From: an uncultured Clostridia bacterium
Lineage (GTDB): Bacteria; Bacillota; Clostridia; Christensenellales; UBA1242
NCBI GenBank assembly: GCA_934793215.1
Contig: CAKVOP010000002.1
Location: 216,378 to 280,377, forward strand
Length of the DNA stretch: 64,000 nt
Direction of reading: 5' to 3'
Part shown: positions 44,538-52,616 of the stretch, piece by piece
How the letters are laid out: every line of letters begins with the position of its first letter
Position numbering within the stretch: position 1 is the stretch's first letter
Translations under genes and position numbers: made by a program
Notes under the pieces: model-generated
What the model was told of the DNA's origin: nothing
Databases searched by the model: none
Seen by the model: only the letters and a program-made list of their open reading frames with translations

Positions 44538-45971
44538 TCAAGTAGTATGGGCAGTTTCACGCTTTTTATCACGCTCATTTATCATTTGAACTTTGAGAAC
44601 TTCCGCCCGTCTAACTGAAAATTTTGACAAAATTAGAATAGCGAGAGCGAGGAAAATTGTACAACCGAAGAAAACAATCCCTCCAAGACCTTTTTGCACT
44701 GACAAGGCTTGTACTGGTTGAGTTGAATCAAATTTTATAAAATCAAGCAAAAACCCAATCAAAAGCAACGCAATAGAGTTTGCAAGATTGTAAGTGAAGG
44801 TAAAATAACCAGTATATGCACCTGCATTATTTTGCCCGGTTTTTGCCATTTCAAGAGTTACGACATCAGCATACATTGAAAAAGGCAAGCTATACATTGC
44901 TCCTGCACCGATTCCACAGAAAACAAGACAGAACATTGCAATGATGAACATAATGTTGTTTGGGATATATTGTCTAAAAAGGAAAGTGATAATTGTTAAA
45001 AATATGCCAAAAACGATCGTTGAAAGCGAAAGAATAAGGGCTTGTTTTTTCTCAATTCTATTTGAAAGATAAACCCATAATGGTTGAGAGGCGATTGCTC
45101 CACCGAAAAGAGAAACAAGCACAACCGAGATTTGACTTGAAGAAAAATGATAACAATATGTGAAAAGATGCATTCCCACACTTGTCAAGAAACACGAGGC
45201 AATACAAGCACAAGAATATCCCAAGATGACAGAGCGAAAATCTGGTTTTTTGAGCACATTAAAATATCCACCTAGAAGTGTCGACAATGAAAACTTCTCT
45301 TTTTTAGCGGAAAGACTGTAAACATGGTTTTTCTTTGTCAAACGCAGGCAAGAAAGTATTGTAATAAGTCCAAAAGCAATAAGCATGCAAGAATTTATCA
45401 CAGCAATTTTTATATAACCGGCTTGGGTGTGAGATGTTTGAATAGAAATTGAAATTGATGGCATAAAGAAGTACATCAAAATACTTGGCAAAATCATTCC
45501 AATAACGGAGAATACGGTCTTAAACCCTTGAATTTTATTTTGCTCGTTATAATCTGGTGCAATATCTATGGCAAGAGCAGAATATGGAGTTCCAAAACAA
45601 GTGTTTGCTGTTTCTATCGCAAGCATTCCAACTAAAAGCCAAGTAAATTTGCCTACTTGTGAAAGTCCCATTGGCATAGACCAAATAAGAATATTAATAA
45701 GTGCAATAGCAAAAATACCAAAAAACATATACCCTAGTCGCTTACCGAAAAACTTATTCTTTGTGTTGTCCGATAAATACCCTACAAGCGGGTCGCTTAC
45801 ACCGTCCCAAAGCGAAGAAATGGCAATCGCAATGCCAACCAGCGAACCTGAAATTCCCATAACTGCAGTTGCGAAAAACATGATAAAGTTATTGAGGGTC
45901 TGCGACATTGAACTATATCCCAATCCCCCAATGGCATAACAAAATCGGTTTCGTGTCTTTAAAGATTTCAC
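44538..45971 (-). CDS. MFS transporter, GPH/MelB-like family
   Basis: About 477 residues and 12 helices. The early loop GVSDPLVGYLSDNTKNKFFGKR is the cation-binding signature of the glycoside-pentoside-hexuronide:cation symporters (MFS_2), which import sugars with Na+ or H+; the substrate cannot be read here. The start is uncertain: GTG at 45971 (MKSLKTRNRF...) gives a family-like N-terminus, TTG at 45995 adds eight residues. No SD for either. Upstream on the minus strand is the terminator of the CYTH-like gene. Paired with a small lipoprotein gene. Confidence 0.88.
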   Translation of the reverse strand: MKSLKTRNRFCYAIGGLGYSSMSQTLNNFIMFFATAVMGISGSLVGIAIAISSLWDGVSDPLVGYLSDNTKNKFFGKRLGYMFFGIFAIALINILIWSMPMGLSQVGKFTWLLVGMLAIETANTCFGTPYSALAIDIAPDYNEQNKIQGFKTVFSVIGMILPSILMYFFMPSISISIQTSHTQAGYIKIAVINSCMLIAFGLITILSCLRLTKKNHVYSLSAKKEKFSLSTLLGGYFNVLKKPDFRSVILGYSCACIASCFLTSVGMHLFTYCYHFSSSQISVVLVSLFGGAIASQPLWVYLSNRIEKKQALILSLSTIVFGIFLTIITFLFRQYIPNNIMFIIAMFCLVFCGIGAGAMYSLPFSMYADVVTLEMAKTGQNNAGAYTGYFTFTYNLANSIALLLIGFLLDFIKFDSTQPVQALSVQKGLGGIVFFGCTIFLALAILILSKFSVRRAEVLKVQMINERDKKRETAHTT

Positions 45972-45993
45972 TATCTTAAAGTATGTCCATGGC

Positions 45994-46026
45994 AAAAAAA
46001 ATATGAAAGATGAGTTCTTTCATATT
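45994..46026 (-). terminator. terminator of the CYTH-like gene
   Basis: Eleven-bp stem AATATGAAAGA/TCTTTCATATT (46000-46010 with 46016-46026) with U8 on the minus strand. Confidence 0.8.
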
Positions 46027-46089
46027 TTCATTCTTTATTTATACTTACATTTGCAAAATCATAATTTTACTGTTTCAACGCGAAGGCGA

Positions 46090-46839
46090 TTATGCCTCTT
46101 CATCACCTTCATCAGTCGCGTCTTCTTCATACATTTTTTCTTCCTCTTCGGCAGTTGTATATAAAGCCTTTTTAGCAAGTTCATAACGGCTCATGTTGTA
46201 AAGTCCAAGTGCCTTGACTTTTCGGTCAATTATATCAAGAATTTTTTTATTTTCCGCTTCATAAATTTCGTCAGTTGGAAGTTTTAAAACAACGCCCTCT
46301 TTTTCCACTTTTTTCTTTGTTTCAACATCTTTGTATGTGGTGTGTTCATAAAAAAGTTGCCCGCGATAACCTGTTCCTCCAATAATAAGGTAGTGCTCAC
46401 TTTTTATATCAACTTCGATTTTAGGAACCACTTCTCTTACAATGGCGTCAAGGTCAATTGTAAAAGGCGAAGAAAACGAATTCTCAATGGCGGAAGAAAT
46501 TTCAAGCGAATAATCTCTTGGCTCTGCATCGCTATCAAGTTCTTGCAAGATAAACTTCTTGCTTGGCATTTTCATTTCATCAGGCAAAAAACTCAACTTT
46601 CTAACTTTGAACATGACTCTGCCGTTTTCATATTGTTTAGAGAGAACAATGCCCGCATCAGTAAGAGTATTGTTTGGAATATCATACATTATTTCTTTCC
46701 CGATAACATCGTTTTGTCTTGAAAGGCGATAAAAAGCAAGCTCTTCCGATAAAGTTTTTAAAATTCTTGGAAAAGTCTCATAACCCATTATCATATAGTG
46801 ATATGTTTTTACATTTTCAAGTTGAAGTTTATTTTTCAT
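46090..46839 (-). CDS. CYTH-like domain protein (tentative)
   Basis: 249 residues, soluble. A beta-rich middle (NNTLTDAGIVLSKQYENGRVMFKVRKLSF ... RDYSLEISSAI) and the segments IEVDIKSEHYLIIGGTGYRGQLFYEHTTYKD look like CYTH/triphosphate-tunnel proteins, which bind triphosphates or polyphosphate. The usual N-terminal ExExK motif is not recognisable, so this is tentative. The C-terminus is very acidic (EEEEKMYEEDATDEGDEE). SD GAGAGGG. Followed by its own terminator. Confidence 0.5.
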   Translation of the reverse strand: MKNKLQLENVKTYHYMIMGYETFPRILKTLSEELAFYRLSRQNDVIGKEIMYDIPNNTLTDAGIVLSKQYENGRVMFKVRKLSFLPDEMKMPSKKFILQELDSDAEPRDYSLEISSAIENSFSSPFTIDLDAIVREVVPKIEVDIKSEHYLIIGGTGYRGQLFYEHTTYKDVETKKKVEKEGVVLKLPTDEIYEAENKKILDIIDRKVKALGLYNMSRYELAKKALYTTAEEEEKMYEEDATDEGDEEA

Positions 46840-46956
46840 TTTACCCTCTCTGTTTTAAGTACAATATTTATTAAAAGGTTCTACAAATATATCATACATA
46901 TTTTTTGCCAAAAAATCAAATGTTTAAGAGCGGAAATAGACAACTTTTAAATTTCA

Positions 46957-46989
46957 ATCAAAAAGGGCTGGACAAAATCCAACCCTTTT
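46957..46989 (-). terminator. terminator of the HU gene
   Basis: Stem AAAAGGG-TGGA / TCCA-CCCTTTT with a single bulge on each arm, U-rich on the minus strand. Confidence 0.75.
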
Positions 46990-47003
46990 CGGTTTAGCCT
47001 AAA

Positions 47004-47279
47004 TTAATCATTGACAGTGTCTTTGAAACTGTTTCCAAACTTAAATGTAGGAACATTAGTTGCAGGGATAACAACCTTTTGTTTTGTAAGAGGGTTGATT
47101 CCTTCTCTTTTTGCTCTCTTTTTAAGTTCAAAAGTTCCAAATCCAGCAATCTGGATTTTTTCTCCCGCTTTAAGAGTTTCGGCAATAGTTTTTGCCATGG
47201 CTTCGAATGCAATGCCAGCATCTTTTTGTGTAAAGTTAGCATTGTCAGCGAAGGCTTTGATAAATTGTTGTTTATTCAT
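47004..47279 (-). CDS. hup: DNA-binding protein HU
   Basis: 91 residues, the standard HU length. Histone-like dimer that bends DNA. Family pattern: MNKQQFIKAFADNANFTQKDA, the GFGTFELKKRAKREGINPLTKQKVVIPA arm and a final KFGNSFKD. SD AAGGAG. Single-gene unit with terminator. Confidence 0.97.
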   Translation of the reverse strand: MNKQQFIKAFADNANFTQKDAGIAFEAMAKTIAETLKAGEKIQIAGFGTFELKKRAKREGINPLTKQKVVIPATNVPTFKFGNSFKDTVND

Positions 47280-47364
47280 CTATCATATTCTCCTTTTTAA
47301 TTTTTGGCTTTCACCTACAATAATTTTAACATATTTTTGGCGTTTTTCCAAACAAAATCACAAC

Positions 47365-48168
47365 TTAAAAGCTAAAATACGCCATTATTTCCTCCCAAAT
47401 AAGGCTGAAATAACTACCTACATAGTTAAAAAGATAGAATGGACTATTTTTAAATGAGAAAACATTGTGTGCAATTTTAACCACTCTTCCCTCTATGTCC
47501 TCAAAAGAGGCAGGTCCCTTTTCTCTGCAATCTACGCTTTCAGCACGGTTGTCCCCCATGAAGAAGATCTTTCCTTCTGGCACAACTGCGAACTTGTAAT
47601 CAACCCCTTCAACATTATATGTGACCGTACTTTTATCCTTTATATTTGTGTGGTAAAAAGAATAACCATAAGTAACGCCATCTACTTCAGCATTTAACCT
47701 TGTTTCGTACTCGTCCCATTTCTCATAAGACTTTACATATTCTTCTTCTAATATTTCAACAGTATTTGAATTTCTTCTAACACGCATAAATCGAATTTGT
47801 GACTCTTCCATATCAGCGGTTTTAACTCTTGCAACACATATTTTGTCGCCTTCCATGGCCATAACACGCTTAATAACTGAAGTGTCTGCAGATCTTTTGT
47901 GAACAATAATATCTCCGTATGTTACATCATGTGTCAAAAGAATATAAACTCCGTCCTGTCCGCTTCCAACTGGATTTTCGTTGAGAGTATTTTGCATACT
48001 AACCCCACTCACCAAAATAAAACGATATTTTGCTTGCATCGCAAATCCAACAGAAATAAAGAATATAAACACCACAGCAAGGGCAAAAGCAAGAGAAAGG
48101 AACACTTTTCTTGATATTTTGTCTTCTTCGTCATCTCTATAATAGGAAGTTTGTAAATTATAATTCAT
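47365..48168 (-). CDS. lepB: type I signal peptidase
   Basis: About 267 residues. One N-terminal transmembrane helix (about residues 22-44) and the S26 catalytic domain outside. Ser box SGVSMQNTL, Lys box SVIKRVMAMEGD and the box FFMGDNRAESVDCREKG are all present. Removes signal peptides from exported proteins. It carries an insert between the Lys and final boxes (about 60 residues, NAEVDGVTYGYSFYHT). The ATG at 48168 overlaps the queH stop (ATGAATTATAA), with AGGAG upstream. A start further upstream would lie deep inside queH. Confidence 0.93.
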   Translation of the reverse strand: MNYNLQTSYYRDDEEDKISRKVFLSLAFALAVVFIFFISVGFAMQAKYRFILVSGVSMQNTLNENPVGSGQDGVYILLTHDVTYGDIIVHKRSADTSVIKRVMAMEGDKICVARVKTADMEESQIRFMRVRRNSNTVEILEEEYVKSYEKWDEYETRLNAEVDGVTYGYSFYHTNIKDKSTVTYNVEGVDYKFAVVPEGKIFFMGDNRAESVDCREKGPASFEDIEGRVVKIAHNVFSFKNSPFYLFNYVGSYFSLIWEEIMAYFSF

Positions 48169-48715
48169 TTTTGCTTTTCTCCTGCATTTCTTTTGCGAAT
48201 TTACACCCGCAATAGTTTTGTCTGTAAAGGTTGTACTTCTTTGAAAGTTCAACACTTTTTTTGTAACCATCTTGTTTTTTGTAGTTGCCTTCTATAAATT
48301 CAATATTTTCTTCTTCGCCAACACTCTTGCCGATTGCATTAATTAAAATTGAATTTTTGTGAGGTGATACTGTCAGCGTTGTACCAAAACAGTCAAAACC
48401 AAGCGCTTTCGCCTTTTGTGCTGTCTTTTCAAGCCTCAACCCAAAACAAACAGGACATCGGGCACCACCCTCTTTTTCATGTTCCAACCCCTTGACGCGA
48501 CATAAAAAGTCTTCTGGATTGTATCCGTCTTCAATAACATTTATGCCCATAATAGCACAATATCTTTTCTGCTCGGCTAGGCGGTGAGAGAATTCCTCAT
48601 CAGTGTCAATGTTTGGGTTGTAATAATATATAGTTAAGTCATAATCGTTTTTAAGTACATCAATGACTTGCGTGGAACAAGGTCCGCAACAACTGTGAAG
48701 AAGCATCTTTTTCAT
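48158..48715 (-). CDS. queH: epoxyqueuosine reductase QueH
   Basis: 185 residues. QueH performs the last step of queuosine synthesis in tRNA and is the non-homologous replacement of QueG. Its cysteines are in place: HSCCGPCST at residues 7-15, CPVCFG near residue 88 and NYCGCKF near the C-terminus, ligands of the Fe-S cluster and an adjacent metal. Start overlaps the upstream gene by 4 bp (ATGA) and the end overlaps lepB, so three genes are tightly coupled. Confidence 0.93.
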   Translation of the reverse strand: MKKMLLHSCCGPCSTQVIDVLKNDYDLTIYYYNPNIDTDEEFSHRLAEQKRYCAIMGINVIEDGYNPEDFLCRVKGLEHEKEGGARCPVCFGLRLEKTAQKAKALGFDCFGTTLTVSPHKNSILINAIGKSVGEEENIEFIEGNYKKQDGYKKSVELSKKYNLYRQNYCGCKFAKEMQEKSKNEL

Positions 48716-49176
48716 TCGACCGACCTCAATATCTTAACTGCGTCCATAAAAAGCGGACTTGAAGCAATCGTTTTTTTATCATCTTCAAAAACCTTATCTA
48801 TATAAAACATAAGACACCCAAGTCTGTCTCCGCAATCAATGAAGACTTGAACATTGTATATAACTTTGTCATTAACTCCTTTCAAAATAAACACAGGGAA
48901 AGAAAATCCGTTAAGTTTAATATTAAATTGTCTTTCAAGCACAATCTTATCCCTTTTCTCCGTGTAAGAAGAGGTAACTTTTTTATATCCTTCTATAAAA
49001 TCTTCACCATGCTGATATATTTCAAAAAAAGAGATAACCTTTCCATTGGGCGAGATATAGTTTTCTGTGTTGAAAAATCCTTGCCCATTCTCAAGGTTAT
49101 ATTTGTCACTACTTACAAGCCACCCGTCAGGCAAAGAGAAACACATACTATTTAATGTTTTGAATTCTCTCTTCAT
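48712..49176 (-). CDS. unknown protein upstream of queH
   Basis: 154 residues without signal or membrane segment. Alternating strands and aromatic residues (FSLPDGWLVSSDKYN, VISFFEIYQHGEDFIEGYKKV, VFIDCGDRLGCLMFYID) suggest an alpha/beta fold, somewhat like PsbP/LpqN-type domains; I do not assign it. The start at 49176 is chosen from the SD GGAGAT; a TTG further upstream is unlikely. Its stop overlaps queH by 4 bp. Confidence 0.65.
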   Translation of the reverse strand: MKREFKTLNSMCFSLPDGWLVSSDKYNLENGQGFFNTENYISPNGKVISFFEIYQHGEDFIEGYKKVTSSYTEKRDKIVLERQFNIKLNGFSFPVFILKGVNDKVIYNVQVFIDCGDRLGCLMFYIDKVFEDDKKTIASSPLFMDAVKILRSVE

Positions 49177-49227
49177 AAAATCTCCACATGGCAAGTATAG
49201 TCGTAAAAATTTCAAAAGTCAACTTTT

Positions 49228-49569
49228 CTAGGCTGAAAAATTGCTCACCGCATACATCATCATGTCTCCCACCCCATTATCAATAAGATAGTAGACAAGT
49301 ATCTTCCCCTCACGCTTATAGGAAACAATATTTTGGTCTTTTAAAAGTTTTAATTGATGAGAAATAGTAGTTTGGTTTATGCCCAAAACGGTGGAAAGGT
49401 CATTAACGCACATTTTAGTCATAGACAAACACGAAAGAATCTTTATTCGAGTAGAATCCGAAAAATTTTGAAAATAATCAGCAAGTTTTGATATATCTCT
49501 TTCATGTGGCATTGCAGAAAGCACCTCACGCTTGTTGCGTTCCGACAAAAGTAAAAATCTGTTTTCCAT
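49228..49569 (-). CDS. ArsR-family transcriptional regulator
   Basis: 113 residues with a winged helix: FSDSTRIKILSCLSMTKMCVNDLSTVLGINQTTISHQLKLLKDQNIVSYKREGKILVYYL. ArsR/SmtB proteins are usually metal- or redox-sensing repressors. The arsenic-type CxC of ELCVCDL is MCVND here, so only one cysteine remains there, and the alpha-5 zinc ligands are not evident. The effector is unknown. SD AAAGGAG. Confidence 0.88.
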   Translation of the reverse strand: MENRFLLLSERNKREVLSAMPHERDISKLADYFQNFSDSTRIKILSCLSMTKMCVNDLSTVLGINQTTISHQLKLLKDQNIVSYKREGKILVYYLIDNGVGDMMMYAVSNFSA

Positions 49570-49718
49570 ATCTTCTCCTTTAACAAAATTTGTTTTTCTA
49601 GCATAAATATTAACTAGTAAGCCCTACTCTTTAATCTTACTGGAAGCAAAAGACAAAGCAAAATAGTATTTTGTTACTTTTTGTTGTTATAAAACGAATT
49701 TTGCTTAAAGGAGGTTAT

Positions 49719-49910
49719 ATGGTAAGTTCACAAGCAATTCTTTTTGCTCTTTTATTGTCAGTAATCACAAATGCAACGGACACATCACTCAACACAAACA
49801 CAAATTTCTTGCTTTTACTGCTGCTCGCACTTGCTGGCAATAACTCAAATTCTGGAAACATAACATCATGTTCTCAAAATACTTGTCCTAATAGTTTTTC
49901 TTTCATTTAA
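49719..49910 (+). CDS. small hydrophobic protein, unknown
   Basis: 63 residues. Two hydrophobic stretches (AILFALLLSVITNA and NFLLLLLLALAG) joined by a Thr/Asn-rich loop, with two cysteines in the tail. Resembles many small hydrophobic sporulation or membrane proteins in composition but no family is recognised. Strong SD (AAAGGAGGT) supports translation of this short frame. A weak hairpin with T7 follows. Confidence 0.6.
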   Translation: MVSSQAILFALLLSVITNATDTSLNTNTNFLLLLLLALAGNNSNSGNITSCSQNTCPNSFSFI

Positions 49911-50261
49911 TTTTTCCTTAACAAAATAAAAGGCGACAAAAGTTCGTCTTTTTTTATGCAACAAATATTAAAAATCAATTTATTAAAAAATCAAACTTAT
50001 TTTGTGCGAATAAATTGCAAAAATCTGTCCAAATTATTTTTGAGTGGCAATAAAATAAAATTTCAAAAAATTATTTAGTTTCCTTATTTTTTATCTTGTA
50101 CGACACTCTAAAAATTTGATTTTTTTGAAAATTGACGAAAAATTTAAAAAAAGTGAAAATTTTTAAAAAAAATATCAAAAATCGTTTTGCAATAAAAAAA
50201 AATTATGATAATATATGCTTGTAAACAAAAAGCAACCGCTTTTGAATAAAAGGAGGAAAAA
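49911..50261. other. very AT-rich gene-free region
   Basis: 351 bp, nearly all A and T between 49960 and 50220, with long A and T runs. Contains a weak terminator-like hairpin (49931-49957) and at its end a probable promoter TTGCAA-16-TAATAT (50187-50214) for the following gene. No coding region seen. A-tracts may bend the DNA or act as UP elements. Confidence 0.55.
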
Positions 50262-50624
50262 ATGAAAGGATTATTAAATGCAGTTTGGAGTTGGTCAGAA
50301 TTTTTTGGTAGTTATGCAGGTAATGCAAGCGAAGCTGTTACGCAAGCTTGTCAATGGATAACCGCTGGCGTTTGGATTGTCTTTGGCCTTGCAGGGCTTG
50401 CTGGCGTTATTTATTCTATCTATCTGGGCGTTCAACTTGCTAGAGCAGACGACCAATCAAAAAGAGACGACGCTAAAAAACATTTGGTTACTGTTATCAT
50501 CGCTATTGCCGTTACACTTGTTCTCGTATTGTTCTTCTTACACATTTTGCCTGCAATTATTAGTGCATTTTCAAAACTAGAACCTGGCAAAACTAAAACT
50601 GATGATGGCTTCATTCACTTCTAA
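50262..50624 (+). CDS. two-helix membrane protein, pilin-like (paralogue 1)
   Basis: 120 residues with two long transmembrane helices (about residues 33-57 and 72-100) separated by a short basic/acidic loop (LARADDQSKRDDAKKHL), and a polar C-terminus. The layout resembles TrbC/VirB2-type pilins or small channel proteins, but there is no other conjugation gene nearby and no signal peptide is obvious. The protein at 50844 has the same pattern. Strong SD (AGGAGG). Followed by a terminator at 50646-50674. Confidence 0.7.
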   Translation: MKGLLNAVWSWSEFFGSYAGNASEAVTQACQWITAGVWIVFGLAGLAGVIYSIYLGVQLARADDQSKRDDAKKHLVTVIIAIAVTLVLVLFFLHILPAIISAFSKLEPGKTKTDDGFIHF

Positions 50625-50645
50625 TATTCAAATCGTAAAAATATG

Positions 50646-50674
50646 AAAAGCGTTGCATTAAGCAATGCTTTTTT
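50646..50674 (+). terminator. terminator after paralogue 1
   Basis: Stem AAAGC-TTGC / GCAA-GCTTT with one bulge on each side, five-base loop, T6. Confidence 0.65.
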
Positions 50675-50843
50675 AGTTTGATATTATTTTATTTATATTT
50701 TATTTTTTTATTTAACACCCTGTTTATTTCACTGCTTTTCAAATTAATATAATAATAAACACAAAAGAAAAAATAATTTAACTTTAATTTTTATTGCAAT
50801 ATTTTTATTATTATGCTAAAATGTAGATAAATAAGGAGAAAAT

Positions 50844-51182
50844 ATGCAAAATTTATTCTCACTCTTAAACCTTAAAATTTTTGGAAAAGAATATTTGTTC
50901 CTCGGCGGATATGATTGGCTTAACAATGTTTACAACACACTTCCACCCATTTTGTGGACTATTCTTGCTGCGGTAGGCGGAGCAGGTGTTGTTTATGCAA
51001 TTATTCTTGGCATCAACCTTGCCAAAAGTGAAAGTGACGATAAGAGAAAAACTGCTTCAACAAGACTTAAAAACACAATTATTGGCCTTGCAGTGTTAAT
51101 TTCGCTTATCCTTATTATAAACATTTTAATCCCAGTGTTAATAAGAATTATCGGCGGAGATGGAGTTGTTCAAGTTTCTTGA
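50844..51182 (+). CDS. two-helix membrane protein, pilin-like (paralogue 2)
   Basis: 112 residues. Same layout as the gene at 50262: hydrophobic helix with small residues (ILAAVGGAGVVYAIILGINLAK), a charged loop (SESDDKRKTASTRLKN) and a second helix (TIIGLAVLISLILIINILIPVL). The ILGINLAK/YLGVQLAR and KxxxKK/TRLKNTIIG positions align by eye with the first protein, so the two are probable paralogues with 30-40% similarity at most. SD AAGGAG. Function unknown. Confidence 0.7.
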   Translation: MQNLFSLLNLKIFGKEYLFLGGYDWLNNVYNTLPPILWTILAAVGGAGVVYAIILGINLAKSESDDKRKTASTRLKNTIIGLAVLISLILIINILIPVLIRIIGGDGVVQVS

Positions 51183-51238
51183 TAATGTGTTAACAAACCT
51201 CATAATTTAATCATATAAACTTGTGTAAGGAGAAATTT

Positions 51239-51658
51239 ATGCACAAGTTTTTTTGTAATTATAATTTGCTCACAGAAAAATATGAACTTGCACAAGCAAA
51301 GGGCTTAATGGTTGGAAAAGTTGCCACAATGGCAGAAAACACCTTATTACCAGAAATAAGAAATTTAATGCAAGAATTGTACACAACACTTACCGCTATT
51401 AAAGAAATAGACAAAACAGAAGAGCGTCAAGACACCCTCGACCAAACAGAATTATTGCTATCAAACCTTTTCTATTCTTTGTTTTCCACTCCCCTCGACC
51501 TTAAAGAGAACGATGAAAAAAGCGAAATGAAAGCACTCTATCAAAAAGGAATTTTGCTTGCGAGTGAAATTGAGAAACTGATTAACATTCCAGAGTATAA
51601 TAGAAGTATCGGTATTATTAAAACAAACTTGCAAAACATTTTCAACGCTCTTAATTGA
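51239..51658 (+). CDS. soluble helical protein, unknown
   Basis: 139 residues, predicted mostly helical with heptad-like spacing (LTEKYELAQAKGLMVGKVATMAENTLLPEIRNLMQELYTTLTAIKEI). No signal peptide or known motif. The start at 51239 is taken from SD AAGGAG; an ATG 18 bp earlier lies before this SD. It lies between the two-helix membrane genes and the BclA-like gene, all in the same direction. Confidence 0.65.
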   Translation: MHKFFCNYNLLTEKYELAQAKGLMVGKVATMAENTLLPEIRNLMQELYTTLTAIKEIDKTEERQDTLDQTELLLSNLFYSLFSTPLDLKENDEKSEMKALYQKGILLASEIEKLINIPEYNRSIGIIKTNLQNIFNALN

Positions 51659-51681
51659 TGTTTTTGAACCAATCGAAAAAT

Positions 51682-51738
51682 ATTGCCTCGCAAATATTTT
51701 TACATAAACAAGCAAGGCATCTTTTTCATATAATGACA
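51682..51738 (+). terminator. terminator after the helical protein gene
   Basis: TGCCTCGC pairs with GCAAGGCA with one mismatch across a long AT loop, followed by TCTTTTTC. Weak but correctly placed. Confidence 0.4.
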
Positions 51739-51770
51739 TTGGAGCAATCTGCTCTAACAAAGGAGGAATT

Positions 51771-52367
51771 ATGCCTTGTTGCATTAACAATGGTTGTAAT
51801 AATCCAAATAGACCTATTTTCATTATAAATCGTGGATTTCAAGGTGCAACAGGTCCTACTGGCCCTGCGGGACCAGTAGGAGCGACTGGGGCGACCGGCC
51901 CTACTGGCCCAACGGGGCCTACTGGCGAAGCAGGAACTGCAAGCATCAGCGCACTTGCCTATGTGGATATGAATGATGCAACCGCAAATGGAAATGTGGC
52001 TTTCAATTCGAGCTCGTATCTCCCCGCTGGAACAACAATATTCACCTCAAATAGCACCAACAATGGCATTGTTATAGGAGAAGATGGAACTTATGAAATA
52101 ACTGTAAGTGGGATGCTTGAAGGTCTTTCACAAAATGACGGAATAAAAGTTGAAGTAAAAAATGATGCCGTAACACTCAATAACCTTGTCATTGACAGAC
52201 CCGGTGCATCTCTCCAAGGAAATGATGTCCGAGAAACCATGGCATTTTCTGGCGTTTATAGCTTAAATGCAAACGATGTTATATCAATGGTTGTAACCCT
52301 TGAAAACAATGGCACTGCAAAATTGACAAACGCACAGATAACGATAAAGAAATATGAATTTGCTTAA
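51771..52367 (+). CDS. BclA-like collagen-repeat exosporium protein
   Basis: 198 residues in three parts: a short Cys/Asn-rich N-terminus, a collagen-like stretch of 12 G-X-Y triplets (residues 22-57, mostly GPT, GAT and GPA) and a C-terminal C1q/TNF-like domain of about 135 residues with the BclA-C pattern (ALAYVDMNDATANGN, GTYEITVSG, NDVISMVVTLENNGTAKL). BclA-type proteins trimerise and form the hairy nap of the spore exosporium. The collagen part is strikingly GC-rich against the surrounding DNA. SD GGAGG. Confidence 0.88.
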   Translation: MPCCINNGCNNPNRPIFIINRGFQGATGPTGPAGPVGATGATGPTGPTGPTGEAGTASISALAYVDMNDATANGNVAFNSSSYLPAGTTIFTSNSTNNGIVIGEDGTYEITVSGMLEGLSQNDGIKVEVKNDAVTLNNLVIDRPGASLQGNDVRETMAFSGVYSLNANDVISMVVTLENNGTAKLTNAQITIKKYEFA

Positions 52368-52401
52368 TTAGGACTAACTTATTAACCATTGTGTTTTAAA
52401 C

Positions 52402-52429
52402 AAAAAAGAGAGTGCAAACTCTCTTTTTT
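52402..52429 (+). terminator. terminator of the BclA-like gene
   Basis: Nine-bp stem AAAGAGAGT/ACTCTCTTT with a four-base loop and T-tract. Confidence 0.8.
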
Positions 52430-52616
52430 AATGGAAAATCACTTATAATATTTTGATTTTTGTTTCGATTGTTTCCACTTAACCAACACTTACAGGTCTA
52501 TACGCGAAAATCCCCTTATTACGATGTTTTTTTTGCTCGCAAATAATGGAAGCAATGTTTTGCTTGCTAGAAGCAAGAAAAAAACTTGCCCAAGGCAAGT
52601 TTAAGGACTCTTATGC

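Noticed and set aside
50262..51182. Conjugative or integrative element based on VirB2/TrbC-like proteins
   Set aside because: No relaxase, ATPase, integrase or attachment-site repeats are nearby; only the helix layout is similar.
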